DNA from: Spinellus fusiger
Taxonomy: Eukaryota; Mucoromycota; Mucoromycetes; Mucorales; Phycomycetaceae
Reading direction: 5' to 3'
Length of the DNA: 64,000 bases
Assembly: GCA_025094145.1 (NCBI GenBank)
Contig: JALLLS010000024.1
Span: 124,001 to 188,000, forward strand
Of this stretch, positions 11,086-23,079 are shown in pieces. The number at the start of each line of letters is the position of its first letter. The stretch's first letter is position 1. Below the pieces are notes generated by a model that saw nothing but the letters and a program-made list of their open reading frames with translations, searched no databases and was not told the DNA's origin. Both the position numbers and the translations under genes were made by a program.

Positions 11086-11560
11086 CAGTCATACTCGATT
11101 GAACTGAATACGTTTGACTATAAATGTCAGGACAAAATAGATAGGACTTTGTGTGGGCTAGTAATTAAAGAACCCTAATTTTATTGATCTCTTTCCATCA
11201 TCTAGCATAGACCTCAGTATGACATCTAGCACCCTTTTATTATAACAGAAACTCACTGTCCTACTTTCTAATAAAAACTAATGAACCAAGAATGGAACTC
11301 ATTAGTCAAGATAGTGATGTATATGTCTTGGTTTACAGTGCCATCAACAAAGACAAATGAGTCAAATCCACCCACTCAAAAACAGTTCCAAAACATGGCC
11401 CCATCGCTACCAAACATTATTGTCCAACTTTCTCTGATGACACAGGCACCCAGACTGTTCTCTTTTTATAGTGTGCTTTGACTCATCAGACTAAATAACA
11501 TCTCTCCACTGATCACTCGTCCAACTGACATGTTCCTTAGCCAAGACTGACTTGTTTTCC
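11086..11560 (-). mobile_element. Internally deleted Tc1-like fragment, family T2, copy 2
   Basis: The left end CAGTCATACTCGATTGAACT follows TA 11084-11085 and matches the T2 end. About 55 bp later the sequence jumps to the region equivalent to 7637 of copy 1 (CTTTGTGTGGGCTAGTAATT) and follows it at high identity to about 11560. So roughly 270 bp are missing and the right end is lost. The plus-strand frame 11281-11481 is antisense noise of the old transposase. Confidence 0.75.
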
Positions 11561-12766
11561 CAAATCCTTATTAGACAATGAAAAGAGTGCACTGACCCTT
11601 CTTAAAAAGTGATTTTTCAGTAATTATATTAAAATAAAAAGTAAAGTGCAAGGCTAGTAAGGTAGAAAATGACTAAACAGAATCCCAACTAAATAAACTT
11701 AGACTCACTGTACCCGCTTCTTTTCTTTTTCTTATAGATGTAATCTAATATCAATGCGAATACCTGTTTCAAGGTAGAGTGTGGATTACTGTATTCTTCT
11801 ATACTCAAACCAATCAGTTGAAGAATAACTTATGCTTCTAATGAACACGTTAGCCTCAAGAAGCTCGATACTATCTGGCGGTGTTTTAAAAATGAAGATT
11901 TTTCTGTTACAATAAGACTTTGGTTGAATTCTTGGCCCTGTGTTTTTAACATTTTTCTTCATTCAAATCTACTCACTACAAGGCATAGACAACAGACTAC
12001 AAGTGCTTCTTCTAATGAGACCTAATTACAGTGTGTGAATGCAGATGAGTATCCAATAAGTGGCAATCACTGACAAGCGACACTGCATAAGGTTACTAGA
12101 AAAAAACAACAACCACAAAATAAAATAAAAGAAAGTCAGCAAGAGTTAAAAATTGCCTTATTGTCTGTGTACCCTTCTGCAGGTGAGAATACCCAAGCGT
12201 CGGCAGAAAACCCACAGCCTCTGTACTCTACTGGTACAATGAGACCAATGATTTTCATCGAGCCTCTGCCAAACTTGGACTGATAACAAATGGTGTTACT
12301 GTTGCATCCAGCCAGTCAGTCATTGTAACAGGGTGCGGAGACACTAGTCAAGGGCAATCTACTCAGTTGGAATGAAAAGAAAGAGCAAGTGATAGTATCT
12401 TTTCATTTCATTTGCTTATTCTTATTAGGTTTGAGACCCATCACCTGTCTGTTATTAAAAGATAAAGTAGTTCTTTTCATAGTAACCCCTTTGTTAAGGT
12501 GTCAAGTAGGAACGAGCGTTGTTTACAGTTCAATCGTCAGCAAAAGACATCGTCGAGTGTAAAAGGAAAAGAAGAAAAAATAGCCATAAGCGGGGGAATG
12601 TGGTTGAATATATCTGTAAATACCTCAATTAGGAAAATAAAAAAGCGAATCCAATCTTTTCACTATGCTTATTCAAAGCATATAAAATGTAAACAAATAA
12701 AAAATAAAAAAAAGGCTTTTTCTAAGCCTGAGTTTGTCTTCTCTATCCACTCTCCTCCAATACACT
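11561..12766. other. Upstream intergenic region of CCC1
   Basis: No gene is recognised. A 93-codon frame at 12499-12780 overlaps the CCC1 start in another frame and lacks any family signature. An AT-rich stretch with TATAAAATG at about 12680 lies ~85 bp before the CCC1 ATG and could serve as promoter. Confidence 0.4.
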
Positions 12767-13996
12767 ATGGTTGCTACTAAAGAATACTCCTTGATCCCAG
12801 AAGAGTTTGATGATTCAATTCCTATTGACACCTTGGACAAAGAAACCATACCATTAACAACCCTGTATGATGAAGAATATGCCCTGGATTCTATAAAACA
12901 AACACCCGAAGATTGCAGAATCCCACACCGTCAGCATAATAATGAGATGAAAAGACACATTGAAGAGCATTTCAACCGACCAGAGTTGGTCCGTGATTGT
13001 ATTATGGGTCTGTCGGATGGTTTAACGGTGCCCTTTGCCTTGGCAGCTGGTCTTTCAAGCTTAGGAGACACTCGCATTGTCATTTTTGGAGGGCTAGCTG
13101 GTAAGTAGTTTACATCCAAGAGACATGGAGCCGCCAACAAGGAGATACCTGTTGGAGAGAGGGGAGGGGGACAGTGCGTCCTAACCTTCTTCCTAGAACT
13201 TGTTTCTGGAGCTATTTCTATGGGGTTGGGTGGATATCTGGCAGCTCGATCAGAGGCTGATCATTACAAGACAGAGCGTATGCGTGAAGGTAGATGGGCG
13301 TCTGATGATGCTTGATGTGTTTATTGAGTAACACATGAAGGAGAAGAGCAACTTACATACTATTCATAGCTCGAGAAGTGGATCTTTACCCTGAGGAAGA
13401 AGAAGAGGAAATCATTGAGCTTTTTGAGCCTTATGGCTTGGATAGAGATTCTATGGAGCCAATGATGGTTAGATTTAGACAAAACAAAGAAAAGTTTGTG
13501 GATTTTATGATGCGATTTGAGCTCAACCTGGAGATGCCAGATCCCAATCGAAGCTGGGTAAGACATGCACATCTACATCTACATACATCTATATCTATAT
13601 CTATATCTACATACATCTACACACAAAGAAAGAGAAAGAAGGAGAGAAGGAGATATATAGATATATAGATATATAGATATATCTAAACAAAAACATACAC
13701 TTACATTCACTGTATAGATTTCAGCATTAACCATTGGATTCTCATATTTATTTGGTGGATTTATTCCACTACTGCCATACTTTTTTGTCTCTAATACCGG
13801 AGACGCTCTATTCTATTCTATTCTCTTTACCTCTATTACTCTTCTGACTTTTGGTTATGTCAAAAGCATCTATCTGCGTCCAGCCCAAGCTGTCATTGGT
13901 GCTCTCCAGACACTTGCCATTGGTGCTGTTGCAGCAGCCAGTAGTTACTTTTTGGTTGCGATGGTGGACAGCGCTGCTCCTGTGACAGTAAAATAA
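12767..13996 (+). CDS. CCC1: CCC1/VIT1-family vacuolar iron (Fe2+/Mn2+) transporter
   Basis: Four exons, 12767-13100, 13197-13289, 13370-13557 and 13718-13996, join in frame to 297 residues. All introns are GT-AG. Residues ~1-78 form a soluble acidic N-terminus. Then come RDCIMGLSDGLTVPFALAAG (first membrane helix with the family DGL motif), a second helix region ELVSGAISMGLGGYLAARSE, the acidic cytosolic metal-binding segment (EVDLYPEEEEEEIIELF, then FVDFMMRFELNLEMPDP), and three C-terminal helices starting SALTIGFSYLFGGFIPLLPY. VIT-family proteins move cytosolic Fe2+ or Mn2+ into the vacuole in exchange for protons and protect from iron excess. The FMMRFEL and GGxIPLLPYF signatures make the family certain; the substrate is inferred. 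The gene sits between inverted copies of a transposable element. Confidence 0.95.
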
Positions 13997-14089
13997 CATA
14001 CCCTCTACCTTATCATTGTTCCTAATCTATCATTTTCTGTATTCAAGTTCCTCTCTCTCCTCTCTTTTTAAATTCCACTATTATTATTA

Positions 14090-14123
<34 letters not shown>

Positions 14124-14382
14124 TTAAAGTAAAAAAGTATCTCCCATACTAATAATAATAAAAATCAATCTATTCACAACTGTAAACAGAAAAGAGATCT
14201 TTGTTGCTGACCAGATGTAGTCTTTATAATAAAGCACATTACTATAAGAATAGAAGTAATGTTGATTCTTTGTAGTGTTGAACAAAAATACCTTGGTCAT
14301 GAGCAATAGACTGTAAGGTGTTAAGGATTCAAATGGGTTAGATTGAATGGGTAGGTGCTGAGAGAAAAAGAGTATACAGTGT

Positions 14383-14566
14383 CGACATTGGTCTCAGAAT
14401 CAAGGGTCTGCGGAGAAAAGATATTTTGTAGTGGACATTGGTCTCATAATAATGGATCGGCATAGATAAGATGGTATGATATGCTGACATTGGACTTGGA
14501 ATATATCATCTGTGGAGAAATAATATTATACAAGACTGGCATTTGACTCTGAATAGAAGATCTGTG
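14383..14566. repeat. Degenerate ~51 bp tandem repeat, four units
   Basis: Units begin at about 14383, 14433, 14485 and 14537 with GACATTGG or a variant. Each contains a GGTCTSNGAAT-like stretch, then ATCTGTGGAGAAA-like sequence and an AT-rich tail. Divergence between units suggests an old minisatellite or remains of an untranslated region. No coding frame runs through it. Confidence 0.6.
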
Positions 14567-17407
14567 TTTTTATATTTATATATTTAAATGCACTGACCAA
14601 CAGGGTGTTCTTGGGTTCTTCCATATTCCTCTTCATAGATAACCATCAGTAACAAAAGACAAAGAATCCAGAACGATATGCTTTCTTAAACCAACATCTT
14701 AGATCTTAAAACTGTGACGTGCCTGTATACATTTCTTTTTTTTTTTAAAAAAAAAAAGAAAGATAAACAGTGTTTTATTCAGGGAATATTTAACTTTTAA
14801 TAAGCCTAGGAATAGCACGCTAATTACTCTATGGATTATTGACTCAAACAGTCACCGCACAATGAATAGACTCAAACTTTATGAAGCCATGGTTACAAGA
14901 GTGGGATTGCTTAGGTTACATCTACTTTTCTATGCCTGAACGCATCTTGTGTTGGAAAATAGAATATTTAGTATCATTGTCTAGCAGGATCCAATCTTGA
15001 ATAGTGACAAAAGGGCTATTTCTCGTAAGGAAGAAAAAGACATGGAAGCCCTGACTTCTTTTTTTTTGTACCTTCCCTATGAATCAGCGAGTAATAGGTC
15101 ACTACCAACAGAGAGTGACATCTTAAAAAGACGCCTTAGCTTAGCTCATGTTTAACTTTGCTCCTTTTTAAATCTAAAAATGTACTTACCACTAGACCAT
15201 GAGCCACACTGCTTGTTGTGAATTATACATCTGCTTAGATAAAGATTCTTGCAAATGTAGTTTATCATACGCCAGCAAGTGGAAGAGTAAGAAAATAAGA
15301 GAGAAAGAGAAAGAGAGAGAGAGAGAGAAGATAGCCCATGAGCTGTGTAGTTTGGCTTCTGTCTTCTTTTTATGCAGTTCAAGATGCCATGTGGGAAATA
15401 CCCACCCTACACTTCAGAGATCAAGTCATTTGTTGTATGTAAAGAAATGCTGTGTTTTTGTACCATACCTACCAGCAATAAAGGTGTATCCCTAGCTACA
15501 GTACAACACAGACATGTTATCTTTTCTTTATTTGTCAAGACTGTCATTCTCAAGCATAAGTGAAGGCATCCTTTCTCATAGAATAGTGTAATTTTGGGCA
15601 ATGCAAGATCGTATGAGGCTGGTAGATCTCAAAGTAAGGTGACTACAGACACAGATTTCTTAGGACAGATAGTACGTTTGGGGGATTTACTAGGCTAAAG
15701 GCTATCCAGAAATATATATTCAATAGAGATACCTTGGCGGGAGTGTAGCACGGCCAAATAGGATAGAGTGCTTGTCATAGATAGGACCAAGCAAGAAAAC
15801 AGAACAACGATGGCGGAAAGTAAAAATATGGAAAAGAGTTTATCTTATTCAACAAAGATCAGACTTGCATGGTATCTAGACAGCCTTTGCTTCTCCTCAT
15901 GGTACACAGTTACTGTTTGAAAACCTTGATGGTTTATTCAAGATAAAAGGGTACTGTCTATATAACTATTCATTCAAGGGGTTGTGGCTATTTACCCTGA
16001 AAATATGGTATTAATGTTCAGGAATGTCTTCTTTTTCTTCTTCATCTTCTTCATCGTACTGCTATCAGTAGCTGACATTAATCACAATAGCAACGAACAA
16101 AACTCTAAAATAAAGAATATTTCCCCTTGGCAATTCTCAATCTACTCTCATTACCTCCTCTTCATCCTAAGAAGGAATAATAAGTAGACAATTATAAAGA
16201 CGGTTAAACCCTGCGTCTTTCTAATGCCCATCCAATGTCTTTTTCTTTGAGTGAAGAAATACAGTATAGCCATCTCCTCTTTTTTCTTCTTCCGTAGGAA
16301 GGGTCGTCATGATCGAATAAAATGAAAGGAGTGCGCCTATTATTTACAAATGTCTTACTTCTTCCTTGATCCTATAGGCCATCATTAGACTTGTTTCTTC
16401 TATTAAAAAGTAGGGAATAGTGTCTTACCAAAAATGTTTGTGGTGAACAGATGTAGGCAAACTATCTACTGTCTGTTTCAACTCTAATTCTTCTTGGGGT
16501 GGGACCTCTTAAGGCTTCCTGATAATTCCGTGGTGTTACTTTCTTTGAATACAACGATGATGTAAGTTGAGCCTATAGTATCTCGTCTTTTTTTTTTTAA
16601 AATAAAATAAAAAATTAACCTATTGGACTATGTTTTTGATAAGGTACAGTCTTTATATGGATGAACAAGATTAAATCACATTGGATTGGCCTGAAGATGA
16701 CTCGTCTATCTGTGTAGAGTTTTGTTGTAAAAAGGTGTAAAATCAATGCCATGGAATACCAAGGGGAGCATACATACACACTGTTACTTTTAGACAAGAA
16801 AGTGGCAGTAGTAACAGAGAAGATTAGTCATTTTAGCATACTGTTTTAGCAGGCAATGTGTGATAAAATGTGCGCCATTCAATCTATTCATTTCTTTTAC
16901 AGACACTTGGCCTGTCTCTGCCGGTGATGGGAGTGGGAAAATGTGTATCAGGTTGTAACCTGTATTCTCTGCTTCTCCCAAAAAAAGAATCTCACCTGTC
17001 ACTTACAGGAACAGAAGTCCATAATGTATTTATTATGTTTCTGTAGAGTGCACCCACCCACCCACACACACACCCACACACACACTCTCTCTCTCTTTGT
17101 AAAAAGACAAAGGCCAGGGGAGATGAGAAATAGACATGACAGATAAAAAGATATTAAACTACAGAGGACAAAACGTGGCCTATTATTTCTTTCTATATGT
17201 TCATCCATGTCCGACCTTCTTTATTGAGCCTAAATGACAAGGGGAATAAAAGTCAGCGTGTGTAGATGCACTGCATGGAAGAGGTGCGTAGATAGCCCAA
17301 AGGTACTGTTATTTCCTATCCTTGTCTTGATGGGGGTTGTCTAGTGAGCGACATTGGTGGTGGTGGTAATACCAATACCAATACCAATACGAGTACTAGT
17401 GCTGGTA

Positions 17408-17470
17408 TTCATAGTAGTGTTCATAGTAGTGTTCATAGTAGTGTTCATAGTAGTGTTCATAGTAGTATGA
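17408..17470 (+). repeat. 12 bp tandem array TTCATAGTAGTG, about five units
   Basis: The unit repeats head to tail with no variation for about five copies. It lies inside a 65-codon frame (17344-17541) that encodes repeats of SSVH but has no other sign of being a gene. It is about 470 bp upstream of MAF1. Confidence 0.85.
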
Positions 17471-17936
17471 TGAGTATGAGTGGCAATATTCATATTATTA
17501 GTACCTGTATGAGTGTAGACATAAGTATGTGTAGGCCATAAGTATGTGTAGGATTAAAAATAATAATACAGGCACAGGTATAGGTGTATATTTGACTATA
17601 AACAAAGACATCACAATCCCACCTGTTATGTTCAGAGTAACAAGATAAGCATATATAGATCTCTCTTCATTCCATCTATAGAACCACCAGCATAGAGAAG
17701 GTCAGTATGAATAGGTTCTTGATAGTAAAACAACAACAATCCCAATCGTCATATTTATACTATCAATAACAATAGATACCAACCTAGAAAGATAAACTGC
17801 CAATATACACTTATCAAAGCCTCAGCTACTTTGCCCCACTCTACCGCATAAAGCTTGGCACCATATTAGGAGATCAATAGTTACATCAGGTGACCCTTCT
17901 TGTTGCCCTTCACACCTCATTACTCATCTCATTACT

Positions 17937-18964
17937 ATGAAATTCCTCGAAGTTGACTCTCTTGATGTTCTTAACACTGTGTTTCGTTGGGAAACTGGTG
18001 AGGCTAGTATGAATGGACGAATAGAGGCCTATTCATGTAAGTTGCTGATGAGACAAAGGCTGGACCTCACTTACTGACCCTCATCACCTTACAGGCAAGT
18101 CAGCCGGCCTAGACAAGAAACTCTTTAAGCAGATTGAACACAAATACAATGTCGACCTTTCTGGTGGGTCGATATCACCAGATGACTTACAGATGATCAT
18201 CTCACCATTTGGACGCCTTGACCAGTCCACTCCACGTATGACCTTTTTCTATCTCCTTGCTACACTCAACGCCGCTTTCCCAGAACATGATTTCAGTGAC
18301 GTCCGACCAGAACAGTTCAGCAAACAGCCGTCGCCTGAAATGGTCATTAACTCGGTCAACACAACCCTGTTTAATCTTGGTAATGATGTGATTCTGAACA
18401 GATACAGGTAAGCACCATGAACCAAGAAGAAGCGTCTTCTCACTGCAATAGAATGTGGGATATTCTGGATGAGATTGTAGAGCTGAGTGAGTGTGATGTC
18501 TACAGTTACAACTCAGACATAGAAGATGATCCTATGAATGATGAAGAAGGCTACTTGTAAGTAGATGAAGAAAGAAAAAAGAAAAGGCTGACATGTATGA
18601 ACCAGATGGTCTATCAACTACTTCTTCTTTAACCGTAAGATGAAGCGGTTGATCTTTTTCTCTATCAAGAGTGAAAGGTAAAAGAAATGTCTCTTTTCTC
18701 GCTCTCTCTCCTTTCACTCTCTCCTTGTAACATGCGTGTTTCTCATACAGTCCTATGTTATTTAACACTATGTAGCATGAATGCATCACCCAAAGACGAA
18801 GAAAATGGCTATGAAGAAGAAGATGTATCTCTTCTTAACAGGTAAAAATGGCATAGATACTGCCTATGTATTCGGAGAAAAGAAAAAAGAAAAGACCGAT
18901 AGCTTATTCCCTAATGTTTAGGCGCTATCATGAGCAGTTTGTCATGGGAGATATGGAGGTCTAG
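17937..18964 (+). CDS. MAF1: MAF1, repressor of RNA polymerase III transcription
   Basis: Six exons, 17937-18036, 18095-18407, 18452-18556, 18606-18677, 18776-18841 and 18922-18964, give 232 residues with all junctions in phase and GT-AG. Recognisable family segments are the N-terminal MKFLEV, SPFGRLDQSTPRMTFFYLLA followed by TLNAAFPEHDFS, NLGNDVILNRYRMWDILDEI, ELSECDVYSYNSD and WSINYFFFNRKMKRL. MAF1 integrates nutrient and stress signals (TORC1/PKA phosphorylation in yeast) and binds Pol III to shut down tRNA and 5S transcription. The protein is shorter than the yeast orthologue, nearer the animal size, with an acidic C-terminus. No clear phosphosite was assigned. The stop is 161 bp before the TIR element at 19126. 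Confidence 0.95.
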
Positions 18965-19125
18965 TGGTCAATTGTCCCCTCCTACCACCTTACTCTCTCC
19001 TGGGTAGGCGTTAAACTATGCCTACATCTGTCTCGGACATCTTCCTATCAAACCCTACACCTACCTCAATTCCAAGCCCTACACCACGATGACGAACCTT
19101 TGTCTTATGTCACATTTTTTTATTA

Positions 19126-20498
19126 CACACTCAAATATTTTTAGGATATATAAGGAAATATCTTGAGAATAAAATCGCAATATTCTTATGATTGGCTAAT
19201 CTGTTTTAAAATGCCTTTTCTATGTCTAAATAAACTATCTCAAACTCTACCTGCCTGTTTTAGCAATAGCTATTGACTTTGTAATTATAAAGTATAGAAT
19301 TGGCTGTAAATTTTTTTTGTAAAGGAGACTGAGCTCGGATTTATTGTGAAAATCTAATTAGGTAACTAAGAATTGGCTATAAAGATAAAAAATAGAACAA
19401 GAATCCCCCCAAAATTACAACTCAGTCACTGCATTTATTGTTTAACATAATATGTTATCCTTAAGTCCATAGTATTTGCAGCATAACACTGCTTGAAAAA
19501 GATTTATTATAGAACATACACTGAATTAACTCTAGTGGTCATTGTCCATAAAATAGAAACAAATTCACTTGTGTTGAGAACAGTATAGACATTCATTGAC
19601 TCAATATCTATAATCACCTCAATTATCTCATTGTAACTGGTATTAACAGTGGTGCTTAATGATAACAAGGTATTGTTTCTAATACTGTCCTTTAGGTCCA
19701 AGGCAAATAGAGTGTGAATTGTTTGACTTGTAAATTTGACTTGTGGATTATACTTGTGGATTTTATGAGTGAAGACTAAAATGTATACATTACCAGAATA
19801 GAGAGAGAAAGATTATTATTTGTTTTGATATTCCCCTCCTTTTGTTATCTCCCACACTGCACATAACATGATACTTAAGTAATTTTCAAGATGAGCATAA
19901 CTGAGCAAGGTAATGTACTATGATTAACAAAGAGAAACAATAGAAGGAAGTGATAGACACTACCAAGGACTATTCTAGTGATGAAAAGGTAAGCAGTGTA
20001 TTCATCTAGGCTATGGCTTATTCTAATGTACAAGACACTCAATGTATTGTTAATAAATAAAGACTCCTTTCAAGTCAGTCTCAGGTAGTCTTCTATACTA
20101 TCTAGGGTCTCTAGGGTGTAATAATGAGCATAGTTATCTATCTCCCAAGGATAAATCATTATAGTGTTGGGATATAGATTTTATTGATATGAGGAAATGC
20201 ACTTAGGCAGTAGCTATAGTCATACTATAGTACTAGCTATACTATTACAATAAATAATTTTATTCATAAACAATATATTCTATTGATAATACAATTTGAT
20301 ATTGAGGTATTCTACAAAAGGGAATAATAGTTTGGATATCCGTAAACCTTTGATTTTAAAATACAGTTCCATAAAAAAGTAAAATCGCGTCGTGACGTAA
20401 AGGGAAGGTCACATCACTACTTCAAAGCCAGAAAGCCCTTTGAGTGTGTAAAAGGAAAGTCGTGTCACCGCTTAAAGACCAGAAAATCTTTAGGTGTG
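19126..20498 (+). mobile_element. CACACC-ended TIR element, copy 2
   Basis: It is bounded by TA 19124-19125 and 20499-20500, with ends CACACTCAAATATTTTTAGG and, reverse-complemented, CACACCTAAAGATTTTCTGG. It is 1,373 bp and nearly identical to copy 1 (9355-10907) in inverted orientation, lacking the solo LTR. The frame 19701-19507 encodes the same 64 residues as in copy 1. The element lies between MAF1 and the zinc-finger gene. Confidence 0.87.
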
Positions 20499-20870
20499 TA
20501 GTAGGGTCTTACTATCTGTTTTACTTTTTTTTTGTATTGTTCTTTTTTTCCTTCTCAATTCAATTGTTATTACTGCATTTTTACTGATTTCAACCAATGA
20601 CAGTTCAAGAAAAAGTGAAAAATACACCATAGAAATTTATGTCCATCTAGTTTTTGATCAGTAAAAGAAAACTCGTACCTGAAATATCTTGTATTAGATC
20701 TACCTGTCTATTAAATGAATTAAAGCTCTTCATATTCACTTATATCCGCCTCCCTTTATTTCTTAAAAAGAAAAGGACTCTTTTTATTATTATTATTTAT
20801 TTCTTCACTATAAAACAAGCAAACTTCTTCTTTCAAGTACCTATCATCCTCTTTTTTAATCAACTCTGCC

Positions 20871-21597
20871 ATGTCGCTCCAACAACAAAAACGCTCCACT
20901 GGCCAGAAAACCTTCCAGTGCCAGGGCTATGGCACCTGCACTATGTCTTTTTCTCGATCGGAGCACCTTGCCCGACATATTCGGTAAGATGATTTGCAGT
21001 AAAAAAAAAGCTCTTTCATTAAAACTCACTCTTTCTTATTTCTACACTACAATAGAAAGCATACCGGAGAAGTAAGATTAGATCACTCAGTACTTGTTGT
21101 ACTAATCCCATCAGAAACCTTTCAGCTGCATTGTACCCGACTGCAATCGTAGATTCAGTCGGTATGACAACATGATGCAGCACACGCACACACACGGTGT
21201 AAATCGTGTTCAACGAAGTAAGTGTTCAACTGCAAAAACAGGCACACACGGGGCAAGCAGCCAACGTCCTGACCTGGATGCTTTCCTGTCGTACCATAAG
21301 AGCCTAAAGATTGTAACACCTATCCCAGTTAGACATTTTTATGCAAAGAACGCTTTGCATGACAATTTGCAAGATACTTCTTTCTCCTCCTCCTCCTCCT
21401 CCACCGCCACCTCCACCTCCACTGCCGCGTCCCCCACTGGTTTTTCCTCCTCAGAGGAGGAACAGTCTCCCGTGACACCGACACGCAGCCGACGGTTTTC
21501 TCTGGGATATCTGTGCAACCCAGAGACAACCTCGGCTGCAACAGAACTCGAAGGGCTCGAGCGGCTGTCACAAGCCTTCTTTATCAGAAATGAATAA
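20871..21597 (+). CDS. Small two-finger C2H2 transcription factor (Msn2/4- or Mig1-like finger pair)
   Basis: Three exons, 20871-20983, 21056-21071 (only 16 nt) and 21115-21597, give 203 residues. The finger pair occupies residues ~14-70: [20 protein letters not shown] then RHIRKHTGE (linker, encoded by the micro-exon), then [20 protein letters not shown] followed by MQHTHTH. The fingers are close in residue pattern to yeast stress-response factors, where the first finger ends RSEHLxRH and the second FSRxDNxxxH. The C-terminus is Ser/Thr-rich ([19 protein letters not shown]), with SP/TP sites that could be kinase targets. A TATAAAA lies about 60 bp upstream of the ATG. Which pathway it controls cannot be told from sequence. 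Confidence 0.88.
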
Positions 21598-22521
21598 AGA
21601 TAATTAAAAATGAAAGAACCTTATTCAAGAATAGATGCTTTCATTTGGTGGAATATACAACTCTTTATATACTAATCAATTGCCATAGTTACACTTATGT
21701 GCTTCCTGTAGTTGAGTCTACACACATGACCCTGATTACTTATCAGTATTGATGCAATTGATCGGTGCTACTTTTGTTAGACATGTCTCTGTATTGACTC
21801 TGGATACAACAACGCCCGTCTACTATGAGGATTCTTTCCGCGAGCCGAGCTATAAGGAAAAGATCGAAACACCATCAAAATTTTTTGCCATGGAGATATA
21901 ATAGAAAAATAAATAATAATAAAAGAAAACATTAAAAATAAGAAAAGTCCACTTGTCTTTTTTTCTTTTCTTTTTAATAGAAATCTGTTTTCTATTTTTA
22001 TCAATAAAAACACACAGAGAAAAAAGAAAAAAGAAAAAAAAACACACACACATATATATTCTCTTTCTGTATATATCAATATAATATTGTATATGAATCA
22101 ATAAACAAGTATACATATTTTTTTTTCAATTCTACAATGTCTACAGTCGAAAAAGAGAAGACTTTGAAGGCTATAAAAAAGAAGAATTTTATTGATTGGA
22201 CATGTGAGGGATGCAAGTAGTAAAAGAGCAGAAAGAAAGAGACAGCCCACAGAGGCTTATATAAAAGTAACAAGTCTTATTAAAATAAATAAACAAATAA
22301 ACAATAAAGTCCATCCTTCTCTCTCTCTACTGATCCCATAGACAAAGACAAAGATGAGAATAATAAGGTGGACAGCGACAATGTTTTTTTATGACTATGC
22401 ATTGATTGGCTTAAACTAGTAACTTATCCTAGTACAAACATGAATGATCCTGCTACAGAATCAGCGATCCGGGTGCCTTTGAGTTGGACAAATTCTCATC
22501 TGCCATTTTCCAGCCTATGCC

Positions 22522-22705
22522 TTCTGCCATTGAGACAAGCCATAAAAAAAGAAAAAAAAGAAACTGGCCATTGAAACAATCAATAAAATAAAAAGAAAAA
22601 ACCGGCCGTTGAAACAAGCAATGAAATAAAAATGAAATAAAAGAAACCGGCCATTGAGACAAGCAATAAAAAAAAAGAAAGAAAAAACCAGCCATTGAAA
22701 TAGGT
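22522..22705. repeat. Minisatellite of ~38-46 bp, five units plus one displaced unit
   Basis: Units begin near 22522, 22564, 22602, 22648 and 22688 with CNGGCCATTGAAACAANC followed by A-rich sequence. A sixth unit (CGGCCATTGAAACAACC) occurs at about 23101, beyond the MITE, and both ends share TTATCATAGTT. This suggests the array was longer before other sequence intervened. Confidence 0.7.
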
Positions 22706-22953
22706 ATGTTATCATAGTTTGTTGGGAGCAATGAAATCAACCCATCAGAGTCCGGTATTCCCAATATGATCCAGGGGCCGTAGAGAAAGAGCTCAACCCA
22801 TCAGAGTCTCTATTCCCAATAAAGTCTGATGGCCACTGAGTAACAATAAACTAAAATTGTGGTTGCAATCAATTAAGAGCGATGGCCGTAGTATAAGCCA
22901 TTGACCTTATAAAAGACAATACTACAGTATCATAGAATAGTATAAGACAAATA

Positions 22954-23079
22954 CACTCTTCCCGGAGATTATTGGTGCACAGTGTAAAATAAATTTGGTG
23001 CACAAATAAATGTGAAAATTGGTACACTTTTATACTGTTTTTATTTTTATTTGTGCACCAATAATTTCCGGAAAGAGTG
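22954..23079. mobile_element. 126 bp MITE related to the IS630-type element
   Basis: It is bounded by TA 22952-22953 and 23080-23081. Inverted ends of about 29 bp start CACTCTTCCCGGAGATTATT and, reverse-complemented, CACTCTTTCCGGAAATTATT, then share GGTGCAC. The first 20 bp match the IS630-type element at 969-2476 while the interior differs. It is non-coding. Confidence 0.88.

Larger units (their letters stand above)
13997..17936. other. Four-kilobase gap between CCC1 and MAF1, no convincing gene
   Basis: It contains an (ATT)n tract near 14081-14124, degenerate ~51 bp tandem repeats (14383-14566), short GA tracts (15297-15330), a CA/CT tract near 17054-17098 and a 12 bp tandem array (17408-17467). 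Reading frames such as 15199-15495 and 15984-16187 are low-complexity and match no family. A spliced gene with short exons could be missed by eye. Confidence 0.4.

Noticed and set aside
15199..15495. 98 aa and overlapping small frames in the CCC1-MAF1 gap
   Set aside because: Low-complexity GA tract in the middle, frames on both strands, no family resemblance or splice support.
17408..17470. Regular repeats that could suggest a CRISPR-like array
   Set aside because: Units are contiguous 12-mers with no spacers, in a eukaryotic genome.
22453..22764. 103 aa minus frame rich in Phe
   Set aside because: It reads the A-rich minisatellite in antisense; the repetition is that of the DNA units, not of a protein.
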